A stretch of 62,849 nucleotides of DNA from Lachnospiraceae bacterium C7. Its GTDB lineage: Bacteria > Bacillota > Clostridia > Lachnospirales > Lachnospiraceae. Below, piece after piece: positions 37,036-45,296 of this stretch (positions are counted from its first letter, which is position 1; every line of letters begins with the position of its first letter). Under the pieces are notes generated by a model that was given only the letters and a program-made list of their open reading frames with translations, had not been told where the DNA came from and made no database searches. Location: the NCBI GenBank assembly GCA_900113385.1, contig FOPE01000015.1, forward strand, positions 1 to 62,849, written 5' to 3'. A program made the translations under genes and the position numbers.

Positions 37036-37213
37036 TTATATTGAATAATCTATCGTTTTCATTGATAAGTTAACACCATCAGAAACTATTGATTTGTCAA
37101 TACTTTCCCTCGTCAATTTGTCAAGTACCTTAGAATCAAAGGGTTTCCCAAAGTCCCATTTTACATCGAAATCCGTTTCTATGAATAAAACATCTACGTC
37201 TATAGAGAATTTT
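37036..37213 (-). other. Gene-poor stretch with a 60-codon open fragment
   Basis: A minus-strand frame immediately after the 245-residue gene reads FSIDVDVLFIETDFDVKWDF and so on to a stop at 37036. It lacks a start codon and may be the out-of-frame end of a former gene. The rest of 36872-37035 holds nothing recognisable. Confidence 0.35.
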
Positions 37214-37951
37214 CTATAGAACTTTTATCCCTGCAATAATTTTTGCAATATCATGATTTTTCCCTCCTTGTAAGTATTGCTTGGCAAAAATTTTGCCAGC
37301 ATTTATGATTTTGTTACTGAGATTGTCTAGAACTATCTTCTTGGCTTCCTCTTCTTTTAAAGCTTCTTTTGCTAATCTTGTTTTTTTATCAGTTGTTTTA
37401 CGAATTACTTTATAATCAGCATTGATTATCTCCAAATCTCTCTTATTTTTTTTCTCTCTTTCCTCCATTTTTTTTGCTTTCTTTTCAAAAGCTTTATTTA
37501 ACTCCCCTATTTCTTCATCCATTGAGAGCTTACGATATCCCTGATCTGAATTCTTATCTTTAATATATATTTCCCTTGTTCCATTCTCATGGCCTTGAAT
37601 AATCTCATCGTAGATACTTGCGTAAGCCTTCAACAAATCATTTACTTTCTCGGTTATATTTCGATACGTACATTCATACTCACCACTCACATCCTTTTCG
37701 CCATAGATTGATGGTAATTTACTACTCAACATATAGCCATAATTTGAGATAATTACACCTTTGGACGCTGCGTTTTTTTCGTCTATACTATTTTTGTATG
37801 ACTTAAATCCTTCTTCTGAAATCGTAAGACTTATAGGATCGTCTAATTTGATGTCATAGTTTTCATCGTCCAAATCAATTATCCTGTTTTTTGTATTAAC
37901 CGAAATTGAATTTGTCAACACTCCCTGGTCAAATGTATTATTAACTCTCAT
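37214..37951 (-). CDS. Hypothetical protein with C-terminal coiled coil
   Basis: 245 residues that I do not recognise. The N-terminal half is polar with SISVNTKNRIIDLDDENYDI and KGVIISNYGYMLSSKLPSIYG. Residues about 145-215 form a strongly charged coiled coil (EKKAKKMEEREKKNKRDLEI), and the end is hydrophobic (IAKIIAGIKVL). There is no signal peptide. GGAGAA precedes the ATG. It is the last gene of the agrB-agrD-secreted-protein group, 60 bases after the secreted protein gene, which suggests co-expression. Confidence 0.7.
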   Translation of the reverse strand: MRVNNTFDQGVLTNSISVNTKNRIIDLDDENYDIKLDDPISLTISEEGFKSYKNSIDEKNAASKGVIISNYGYMLSSKLPSIYGEKDVSGEYECTYRNITEKVNDLLKAYASIYDEIIQGHENGTREIYIKDKNSDQGYRKLSMDEEIGELNKAFEKKAKKMEEREKKNKRDLEIINADYKVIRKTTDKKTRLAKEALKEEEAKKIVLDNLSNKIINAGKIFAKQYLQGGKNHDIAKIIAGIKVL

Positions 37952-38013
37952 TATTTTCTCCTTTCATTGTCTTATGCTGGTAAAACCAGCATAAGATAAA
38001 TATTTAGAAATTA

Positions 38014-39546
38014 TTATTCTTCACCATTATCCTCATACAAATTCATAGAATAAGATCTTGTCCATGTAATTGAATTAGATCCAACTGGTGCAAAATCGTA
38101 ATAATAATTGAATTCAACAATATCAATCAATCTACCAGTGGATGGATCTATCAATACTGTGACATTATTGAAATTATGTTGATAAGTATTCATAGAATAA
38201 GCGCCTGTCCCCAAACAGTTAATCCTATAGAATTGAGTATTGCCAACATAAGTAAGTAGAAGCGCAGGACGACTACTCACATTCATCGCTGGTTTTGTTG
38301 AGCTATGATAATAAACTGCAGCCGGCTCATATACATCTGAAAAAGTAATCCATTCTCCAGCATCAGGATCAATAGATATATTATAATATTGACCACCAGC
38401 ACTATTGGATAAATTATTTACATAAGAATATGAAATATCAATCAAATTTCCATTAACATAATTTACCGTGGCATCATTATTAACTTCAAGTACGATCCCT
38501 GCAGATTCACTAATACCAACTATAAATGTAGATGAGCTATCAGAAACATTTGCTATCTTCTTGAAATTAACTGTATAGGTACTCGTTGCAGAATAGACGG
38601 AGTTATCATTGGTTGAGACTGCAAAATAATACGTACCGGCATTAGCCTTAATAAATCCATTTGTATTGTCAATACTATATAATCCAGCTCCTGTGCCTGT
38701 GCTTCCTGCATAGCCTATAGAATAACCATCTGTAGACGTAATTCCATATTTAATCACTGCAGGGCTATCCAAAGTGATCTTATAATAGTCGTAATCTAGC
38801 GGATTATCTATTACTCCTGTTACATTTCCAAATCCTATGGTCGTGGCATCAGCGAGACTGTCATTTATTTCATTTGCCACATCTACGGAACTCTGGAAAA
38901 ATGCAAACGCATAATTTCCGGTACTTTCACATCCACTAATGGCGAAAAAGTATATCCCAGAATCTACTACTGTATTAAGCAGTTCTGTAACACCTACACC
39001 CTCCGTTGCACTTCCATCAATCAATTCCAAACTTGACGTTTCATCATCGACACCAAACAAATATAAATCCGCATCAAGTGCTTCATTCATCTGAAGGAAA
39101 ATGGTAACTTTACTTGCCGCCTCAGCGTTGAATGCATACCAACGGAATTCATTTGCGTTCTCAATCGTCCCATTCCATGCCGTATTGTTTGTTACGATGT
39201 AAGCATTGTTGGGGTCAGTATTAGGCTGTTCTTCTTCGTCTTCCTCTCCAGCCCCCTCATCAGGAAGTTCAACGTCCTCTTCAAGAATCTTTTCTTCAAC
39301 GGCATGATCCAAATGGTTATAATCGACCTCATGAATCACCTCTGGCGGCATCTCGACTTCCGAAACTTCAAAATCGGTAATCATGTCGCTATCGTCAAAT
39401 TCAGCGATAATATTTTCTCCGCTTGATTTCACGTACTTTTCTTTTGAAGATTCAGCTGCATATACTGTACTTCCACCAATCCCGGATGAAAGCATAGATA
39501 CCGCCAGACTAAATGCAATAGCTGAACATAAAAATTTTTTCTTCAT
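38014..39546 (-). CDS. Secreted protein with PPC-like beta-sandwich domains
   Basis: About 510 residues from ATG 39546 (MKKKFLCSAIAFSLAVSML), preceded by AGGGAG. The signal peptide ends near VYAAESS. An acidic segment (ELPDEGAGEEDEEEQP) is followed by two prepeptidase-C-like repeats: NAYIVTNNTAWNGTIENANE ... SGIYFFAISG, then NEINDSLADATTIGFGNVTG ... AGTYYFAVSTN. About 180 further residues have no recognised domain. No protease motif was seen. It lies 20 bases after agrD, so it may be an Agr-linked surface or export protein (inferred). Confidence 0.78.
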   Translation of the reverse strand: MKKKFLCSAIAFSLAVSMLSSGIGGSTVYAAESSKEKYVKSSGENIIAEFDDSDMITDFEVSEVEMPPEVIHEVDYNHLDHAVEEKILEEDVELPDEGAGEEDEEEQPNTDPNNAYIVTNNTAWNGTIENANEFRWYAFNAEAASKVTIFLQMNEALDADLYLFGVDDETSSLELIDGSATEGVGVTELLNTVVDSGIYFFAISGCESTGNYAFAFFQSSVDVANEINDSLADATTIGFGNVTGVIDNPLDYDYYKITLDSPAVIKYGITSTDGYSIGYAGSTGTGAGLYSIDNTNGFIKANAGTYYFAVSTNDNSVYSATSTYTVNFKKIANVSDSSSTFIVGISESAGIVLEVNNDATVNYVNGNLIDISYSYVNNLSNSAGGQYYNISIDPDAGEWITFSDVYEPAAVYYHSSTKPAMNVSSRPALLLTYVGNTQFYRINCLGTGAYSMNTYQHNFNNVTVLIDPSTGRLIDIVEFNYYYDFAPVGSNSITWTRSYSMNLYEDNGEE

Positions 39547-39566
39547 TCGAAAGCTCCCTCCTTTTC

Positions 39567-39740
39567 TCACTCACCGACAGCCTTATCTTTTAAAACTATG
39601 CTTTCTTTCGGTCTTTTAGGCTGATGGATAATTCCGCCACAATTGGGCCACCAGTTGGACATGTTGTTCAGCACTTCTCTTTCCGCCACCTTCTGAGCGC
39701 ATTTAAGAAGAGTCTCCTTGGCTTTACTTTGTTCCTTCAT
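39567..39740 (-). CDS. agrD: AgrD-type autoinducing peptide precursor
   Basis: A 57-residue gene that overlaps the 3' end of agrB by 17 bases. It has an amphipathic N-terminus (SKAKETLLKCAQKVAE), then SNWWPNCGGII and the tail HQPKRPKE. This aligns position by position with staphylococcal AgrD (Cys, four residues, then DEPEVPKE). The predicted mature peptide ends in a five-residue thiolactone ring Cys34-Gly-Gly-Ile-Ile38. No receptor genes agrC/agrA are in the window. Confidence 0.82.
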   Translation of the reverse strand: MKEQSKAKETLLKCAQKVAEREVLNNMSNWWPNCGGIIHQPKRPKESIVLKDKAVGE

Positions 39741-40263
39741 CGATTCTTACCTCCTGTTTGAAAATTTTTGCTAAGCTCATCAATATAGCGCATAAGATAA
39801 CGCCCATTGACATATATGTTAAGTACATTTCCTTAACACCAATCATAAAGAATGAAGCAATAATACATACTTCGATAGCAAGAATACGCCGTGAAAGTTC
39901 TTTTGATTTTTCCAATTCCATGCTGTCACAATCCATATTAGGATGATTAATCGAACCAATGATCATTACCTCTATTGCAGACACAGACAACAAAACATAC
40001 AATACAAGAGGATGCGAACTCAGCAACGGTTCAATCATCACAACCCCGATAAAAACAGCGGTTGTCGCAATATAGCATTGCCAATATTTATCGCAGTGAA
40101 ACCCACCGCTTCTCCTCTTTAATAGGTCAAAGAATCCCCAAAACAAAGTCATCGGAATAAGGCGTTTAAACATCATCCCAATGAATATCATCGTGATCAG
40201 GCTAATTGATGTCTCAAATATTTTAATAAACGCATATATCAATCCATCTTGCAGAAAATGCAC
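39724..40263 (-). CDS. agrB: AgrB-type peptide protease/exporter, N-terminally shortened
   Basis: 179 residues with several transmembrane helices. The catalytic segment RRSGGFHCDKYWQC has His56 and Cys63, seven residues apart as in S. aureus AgrB (His77, Cys84). It processes AgrD. Compared with the family, about 20-25 N-terminal residues are missing. The only start is GTG 40263 without a ribosome site, and an in-frame stop lies two codons upstream. The shortened end coincides with an intron remnant, so this allele may be inactive or poorly translated. Confidence 0.8.
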   Translation of the reverse strand: MHFLQDGLIYAFIKIFETSISLITMIFIGMMFKRLIPMTLFWGFFDLLKRRSGGFHCDKYWQCYIATTAVFIGVVMIEPLLSSHPLVLYVLLSVSAIEVMIIGSINHPNMDCDSMELEKSKELSRRILAIEVCIIASFFMIGVKEMYLTYMSMGVILCAILMSLAKIFKQEVRIDEGTK

Positions 40264-40269
40264 TTTTCA

Positions 40270-40624
40270 AGCAGGAAATGACTATTGCCCCATACAGCCC
40301 TATGCAAAAAGGACAACTTATATAGGATCAGTTGAGCCTCCACAGGCTCGACTTGTCTGGCTGCTGCTTACTCACCACTCCGGCTTTTGCCTATACCCTA
40401 TTAATTGTGGCCATAGATATACCGGCTTCTTTTGTGCGGCATTTTACCTCGTTGCTGTCCATCGGGCCGTCGTCCAGCATACCCTAATAGCTTTATCGGC
40501 CTTAGACTCAGCTTTCTTTACGGTAAGAATACTACGATAACCTTTGCCTTAGGCTATATCCTTCCCACTACCAGGCGGATTCGTGACTTGAACCCGTTAG
40601 AAACATGCGCCGTTAGGCGCACAC
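40270..40624 (-). mobile_element. 5' fragment of a group II intron (IIC-like), ORF and domain V missing
   Basis: On the minus strand the element starts GUGUG at 40624, the group II 5' consensus. It then forms a GUGCGCC/GGCGCA hairpin and contains UAGCCUAAGGCAAAGGU, very like domain I of the Oceanobacillus IIC intron as I recall it. It starts immediately behind a terminator hairpin, the preferred target of IIC introns. It is clearly richer in G+C than its surroundings. No reverse transcriptase and no domain V hairpin follow, and the fragment runs into agrB. Confidence 0.65.
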
Positions 40625-40660
40625 TCAAAAAACCTGTAGGGCTTTTGCTCCCTACAGGTT
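40625..40660 (-). terminator. Terminator of the EAL gene, used as intron target
   Basis: On the minus strand, AACCTGTAGGG and CCCTACAGGTT form a perfect 11-bp stem followed by TTTTTTGA. The group II intron sequence begins at the next base. Confidence 0.85.
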
Positions 40661-40689
40661 ATATATAAAAACATGGCATATGTTTTTCC

Positions 40690-40795
40690 CATTATTTATT
40701 ATGTATCACGCGTTTATGCGCTATGCATTTGTGTTATGTGTTCACGTGTTATACATTTATATAATATGCATTTGTGTGTTACACATTTATGCATA
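40690..40795. repeat. AT-rich degenerate repeats at the 3' end of the EAL gene
   Basis: Repeated variants of GTGTTAYACATTTATRYAT, with GCATTTGTGTG, run from 40690 through the stop codon of the EAL gene (40779). They are related in sequence to the block at 55589-55735. Confidence 0.55.
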
Positions 40796-42692
40796 GCTCA
40801 TCTGGATTTATATTATTATGGTTACCTAATAATTTAGTATTTTTTGATGATTTGTTTTTCTTTATTGATTTTCTGCCAACAGTTCTATGATTGTTTGATA
40901 GTCTCTTTGATTTTTTTGTTTTTTCTTTATTATCAATATTTTCTTTGACGAATTCTATTAATTTTTCGTCAAATGGTGCTGGCTTTCCAAATAAATATCC
41001 TTGAGCATGATTGCATCCTATTTTTTTCAAAAAGTCAAACTGCTCTTTTGTTTCAACACCTTCTGCTAAAGTGCCAATTCCCAGAGTCTCAGCCATATTT
41101 ACTATCGCTTTTAGAATTTTCTTTGTTTTAGGATTTGTATCAAAATCTTTCATAAACAACATATCTATTTTTAACATGTTAAAATCAAAATCTTTCAATA
41201 CATTAAATGAAGAATATCCACATCCAAAATCGTCCATCCATACTTCATATCCTCGAGTTTGGAATTTTTCAATTTGGAATTTTAAATCATCTGGATTTTC
41301 CATTAATACGCTTTCTGTAATTTCCATTTTGATAAGATTTTTATCTATTTTATGTTTTTGTACAACCTTATCTATATAAGAAACCATATCTCCTAGCTCA
41401 AAGTCTAATCTAGATAAATTGACTGAAATTGGCACTAGTTTAACTCCTTCCTCTTTGAGGTTTGCTAGATTTTCACATATAGCCGAAACCATAAATTTAT
41501 CTAACTTATGTATAAGTCTATATTCTTCTAAAATTCCAATATAATCTGCTGGAGATAAATTGCCATATACTGGATCAACCCATCTTGACAATGCTTCAAA
41601 CCCACTTAACTTACCTGTTTTTGCGCTAAATACTGGTTGATAAAAAACAACTAAATGTTTATTTGCAATAGCACTATCTATATTATCAACAATATATTTT
41701 TGTTTATTTACTATTTCTACTAATTCATTATCAAAGAATCTATATTTTTCACGATATCTTCCTTTAATACTATCACAAGCAATTTTAGCTCTATCACTTG
41801 CAATAATTACATCAATATCTTCTTTTGCTTCATATATTCCGGCTTTTACTTCTAGCTTTTCTGAATCAGAATATAACGCAACGCAATGATAAATTATGTC
41901 TATTTTATCAATGATATTGTATTCACTTGATACAACTATAAAATGATCTTGTGCAAAATGCGCCACTAAACTTTCTGGAAAGACCTCATCTAGCGCTTCT
42001 GCTAAATATTTTAGTAATTCATCGCCTTGCTTTGCACCGTATTTTTCATTATATTCTTTAAAATTTTCAACATCAAAATGGATAAATTTAGTTGTTTTTC
42101 CTTTTTTCATATTTTCACCTAAAATCATAGGTGCAACAGAACTATAAAATACTCTGTTTGGAAGACTAGTAAGAGAATCTAATTCATTTTTTAAAGTATC
42201 TTCTTTTCCTTCCTGAGCCTTTATGTAATCACTCATATCAAATACGAAAATATATGCATAAGTACATCCGTCTTCTTTGTCATCAACTAATAAATAATCA
42301 CAATGTATCCATCTAAAAACTGTATTGATTAAGCAGATAAATTCTATTTCATCGTTATACTGACCTTGTGTAAAACGATGCATCAAAATTCGTCTGTCAA
42401 AGAAAAGTCTTACTTCATCTCTTTCCGATAATAAATCAAGTCTACCTAAAATTTTATTCAATAATTCTTCGTATGAGTTGTATCCTGAACTTATAATATT
42501 TTTTAAATTGCGCATGCAGCCAAGGTGCTCTACCATCGCTTCATTATTTGTTAAATTTACTTTAAACATTGCTAAATGATCTAATAAATTTTTGTCCGAA
42601 TAAAATTTAACAATATCTTGAAACCTTTGGCTTTCAATCCAATTAAGCATTACTTTCTGTACTTTTTTAGCTCTAACTACTTGTTTTCTCAT
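40779..42692 (-). CDS. c-di-GMP phosphodiesterase (EAL) with degenerate GGDEF domain
   Basis: 637 residues. The N-terminal sensor-like region of about 170 residues is unassigned. The GGDEF domain has AKQGDELLKYL in place of GGDEF, so cyclase activity is unlikely. The EAL domain is complete: FEALSRW, PISVNLSRLDF, MEITESVL, DDFGCGYSS, KIDMLF, AEGVET and QGYLFGKP are all present, so c-di-GMP hydrolysis is predicted. A basic low-complexity tail (KKSKRLSNNHRTVGRKSIKK) follows. No membrane helix was seen. Confidence 0.92.
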   Translation of the reverse strand: MRKQVVRAKKVQKVMLNWIESQRFQDIVKFYSDKNLLDHLAMFKVNLTNNEAMVEHLGCMRNLKNIISSGYNSYEELLNKILGRLDLLSERDEVRLFFDRRILMHRFTQGQYNDEIEFICLINTVFRWIHCDYLLVDDKEDGCTYAYIFVFDMSDYIKAQEGKEDTLKNELDSLTSLPNRVFYSSVAPMILGENMKKGKTTKFIHFDVENFKEYNEKYGAKQGDELLKYLAEALDEVFPESLVAHFAQDHFIVVSSEYNIIDKIDIIYHCVALYSDSEKLEVKAGIYEAKEDIDVIIASDRAKIACDSIKGRYREKYRFFDNELVEIVNKQKYIVDNIDSAIANKHLVVFYQPVFSAKTGKLSGFEALSRWVDPVYGNLSPADYIGILEEYRLIHKLDKFMVSAICENLANLKEEGVKLVPISVNLSRLDFELGDMVSYIDKVVQKHKIDKNLIKMEITESVLMENPDDLKFQIEKFQTRGYEVWMDDFGCGYSSFNVLKDFDFNMLKIDMLFMKDFDTNPKTKKILKAIVNMAETLGIGTLAEGVETKEQFDFLKKIGCNHAQGYLFGKPAPFDEKLIEFVKENIDNKEKTKKSKRLSNNHRTVGRKSIKKNKSSKNTKLLGNHNNINPDELCINV

Positions 42693-42770
42693 AAATTACA
42701 CTTCCTATTGTAAATCCTCGTTTTTATTGTGTACCAGTTACTATTTTTACTTATTCTATGGCAAATTGAG

Positions 42771-42806
42771 TAAAAAAAAGACACTATTGTTCTAATAGTG
42801 TCTTTT
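42771..42806 (-). terminator. Terminator after the LeuA-AraC gene
   Basis: AAGACACTATT and AATAGTGTCTT form a perfect stem with a five-base loop, and on the minus strand eight T follow. The intergenic region 42693-43096 otherwise holds only AT-rich DNA. Confidence 0.85.
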
Positions 42807-43096
42807 GATGTACTTAATAACAATTTGTCAAAACTATAAACTACACTAAATGAACATTTTGATTTATCTAAATATCTAGTAACCAAAATATGCCATACGC
42901 TTTGCTTATTCAATTCCATATAGTGCGTCACAGTTATATTAATTATGCTAATAAAGTCCCGACATTTTATTAGCTACACTTTTCTTTTTTTCGCACATAT
43001 GTGTAGTATAATAGTCTTAAATTAAACTGTCAATCGTATTTGTATTTTTTAATAAAAACTTAATAAAGTTTCTTTTTTATTTATTTTTTATTAATT

Positions 43097-45088
43097 TTAT
43101 CTATTGTCATTTCTATATTGAATAGGAGTTTTGTCAAACATTCTTCTAAATAATCTGTTAAAATGTTCTACATTTGAATATCCTACAGCTAATGCTACAT
43201 TTTCAACTGTCATATTTCCATTTTTTAACAATGTTTTTGCTTTTTTCATTCTAATGCTTGCTAAATGCTCTCCAAATGTTTTTCCAGATTTTGATTTAAT
43301 ATATTTTGAAATATATGGTTCAGACAAATGGAATTTCTCTGACAATTCTTCTAATGTAACATCCTTATAATTTGCCTGGATATAATTCAAAATTGTTAAC
43401 AATCTTCCGTCTTTTCCTTCTTCATTCAAACCTATTCCTGGTATTTTATTTGTTGCAACTGTTAGTGCATGAATTGATGCTTTTATTATATCCTCGTCCA
43501 TTCCTGCGCCCCAATATTTTTGACCATCACAGGTAATTGCAACATATGCCATAGCTTTAGATGATGAACCTTTTGAAAGAGCATGCTCTTCATATTCTGA
43601 CAATTCATAGCTTACTCTAAAATATTCTTTTATAGTGTTACATACAGCATCTAAACGTCCATTTCCCATAGCATCAACAATTATTTGTCTTTCTCCGTCA
43701 ACAATTGTAGTTTCTGCCATTATTCCATCATCTTGTCTAAAATGACATTCTGGAATTGTAAAATGTGGTGTGTAATTTATATATTGATTTTCAAAAATTT
43801 CATATACCCATTGTGGTGACAACTCTTTATGAGCCTCATCTGATACGTGTTTTACTGCATATCCAACTTCTTCACGCATATTTTTTGGTAACGATAAGCT
43901 AAAGTTTTGTTTTAATATATAACTTACTCCGCCTTTTCCTGACTGACTATTAATTCTAATAACATCTGAATCATAACTTCTTCCAACATCAACTGGATCA
44001 ATTGGCAAATATGGTACTGTCCAATATTGTTCTTTTCTTTCTTCTCTATATGACATACCCTTTGCAATTGCATCTTGATGGGATCCTGAGAATGCTGAAA
44101 ATACAAGATTTCCTGCATAAGGCTGTCTATCTCCCACTTGCATTCTAGTAAGGCGTTCATATTTTTCTCTGATTTCAGGCATATTTGAAAAATCTAATTT
44201 TGGATCTATTCCATATGAAAACATATTCATTGCCAATGTAATTACATCAACATTACCTGTTCTTTCGCCATTTCCAAATAATGTTCCTTCTATTCTATCT
44301 GCTCCTGCTAATATTCCAAGTTCTGCATCTGCTACACCTGTTCCTCTATCATTATGTGGATGTAAACTAAGAGTTACATTATCTCTATATTTTAGATTCT
44401 TGCTTACATACTCAATTTGTGTGGCAAAAATATGTGGCATTGCTGTTTCTACTGTTGCTGGAATATTAATAATTGCTTTATTTTCCTTAGTTGGTTTCCA
44501 TACATCTAACACTGCGTTACATACATCTACAGCATATTCTACCTCTGTACCATGAAAACTTTCAGGACTATATTCAAATAAAAAATTTCCTTCTATTTCC
44601 TTTGCAAGATCATTTAAAAGTTTAGCTCCATCTACTGCTAATTTTTTTATTTCTTCTTTATCTTTTTTAAATACCTGCTCTCTTTGAGCAACTGATGTAG
44701 AATTATATAAATGAATTACAGCCCTTGGCGCACCTTTTACTGCTTCGAAAGTCTTTTTAATAATATGTTCTCTGGCTTGAGTAAGCACTTGCACTGTAAC
44801 ATCTTCTGGTATCATATCTCTTTCAATAAGAGTCCTCATAAACATATATTCAGTTTCTGATGCTGCGGGAAAACCTACTTCGATTTCTTTAAAACCTATT
44901 TTTACTAACATTTGAAAAAATTCTATCTTCTCATCTAGACTCATTGGCTCAATTAAAGCCTGATTACCATCTCTTAAATCTACAGAACACCATATTGGCG
45001 CTTTATCAATATAATCTTTCTTTGCCCAATCATACACACACACTGGTGGCATAAAATATTGTCTCTTATACTTATTCACTTTTTCCAT
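43097..45088 (-). CDS. leuA: 2-isopropylmalate synthase fused to an AraC-type DNA-binding domain
   Basis: 663 residues from ATG 45088, preceded by GGAGG. Residues about 30-320 are the catalytic TIM barrel (SVDLRDGNQALIEPMS, with LSLHPHNDRGTGVADAE and EGTLFGNGERTGN). A linker follows, then the leucine-binding LeuA dimer domain (about 435-550; YVAITCDGQKYWGAG). Residues about 561-663 are an AraC/XylS double helix-turn-helix (LEELSEKFHLSEPYISKYIK; VENVALAVGYSNVEHFNRLF). The enzyme condenses acetyl-CoA with 2-oxoisovalerate in leucine synthesis. The fused domain suggests that it also binds DNA, perhaps under leucine control (inferred). No leuBCD lies nearby. Confidence 0.93.
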   Translation of the reverse strand: MEKVNKYKRQYFMPPVCVYDWAKKDYIDKAPIWCSVDLRDGNQALIEPMSLDEKIEFFQMLVKIGFKEIEVGFPAASETEYMFMRTLIERDMIPEDVTVQVLTQAREHIIKKTFEAVKGAPRAVIHLYNSTSVAQREQVFKKDKEEIKKLAVDGAKLLNDLAKEIEGNFLFEYSPESFHGTEVEYAVDVCNAVLDVWKPTKENKAIINIPATVETAMPHIFATQIEYVSKNLKYRDNVTLSLHPHNDRGTGVADAELGILAGADRIEGTLFGNGERTGNVDVITLAMNMFSYGIDPKLDFSNMPEIREKYERLTRMQVGDRQPYAGNLVFSAFSGSHQDAIAKGMSYREERKEQYWTVPYLPIDPVDVGRSYDSDVIRINSQSGKGGVSYILKQNFSLSLPKNMREEVGYAVKHVSDEAHKELSPQWVYEIFENQYINYTPHFTIPECHFRQDDGIMAETTIVDGERQIIVDAMGNGRLDAVCNTIKEYFRVSYELSEYEEHALSKGSSSKAMAYVAITCDGQKYWGAGMDEDIIKASIHALTVATNKIPGIGLNEEGKDGRLLTILNYIQANYKDVTLEELSEKFHLSEPYISKYIKSKSGKTFGEHLASIRMKKAKTLLKNGNMTVENVALAVGYSNVEHFNRLFRRMFDKTPIQYRNDNR

Positions 45089-45119
45089 AAATAAACCTCC
45101 AATAAAATTCACTAATATT

Positions 45120-45148
45120 ATTATACAACATAAATAATATTTATGTTA
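45120..45148 (-). promoter_or_regulatory. leuA promoter with palindrome between -35 and -10
   Basis: On the minus strand a consensus TATAAT occupies 45120-45125, about 30 bases before the GGAGG. Directly upstream lies a 21-bp near-perfect palindrome, AACATAAAT-N3-ATTTATGTT (45127-45147). This position, in the promoter spacer, fits an operator for an activator or repressor, possibly the AraC domain of LeuA itself. No T-box or leader peptide was seen. Confidence 0.55.
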
Positions 45149-45228
45149 TAAATGTTATCATATATTGGTTAAATTTTTAATGATTAAATTTAATCATTGT
45201 TCTTGATGTTTTTTAATATTTCGGCTTT

Positions 45229-45283
45229 TTTATAAAAAAATAAACCCACTATCAAATAACATATAATTTTCTGATAGTGGGTT
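45229..45283 (-). terminator. Terminator of the cobalamin operon
   Basis: On the minus strand, AACCCACTATC and GATAGTGGGTT form a perfect 11-bp stem with a long loop, followed by TATTTTTTT. It lies just past the cbiA-cbiL stop codon. Confidence 0.85.
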
Positions 45284-45296
45284 ATGATTAAGTATA

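Noticed and set aside
40270-40624. Large ornate RNA such as OLE or ROOL, or a c-di-GMP riboswitch
   Set aside because: The GUGUG start, the domain I-like segments and the position directly behind a terminator fit a group II intron better.
40181-40668. Plus-strand ORFs with rich cysteine/proline composition
   Set aside because: They lie antisense to agrB and to the structured group II intron RNA. Their openness is best explained by the GC-richer intron sequence.
42689-42931. 80-codon ORF between the EAL and leuA genes
   Set aside because: It spans the leuA terminator hairpin, has no ribosome site and no recognisable protein pattern.
45089-45180. Possible T-box or leucine leader peptide for leuA
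   Set aside because: The leader is about 30 bases, with no T-box sequence, no leucine-rich small ORF and no terminator-antiterminator pair.
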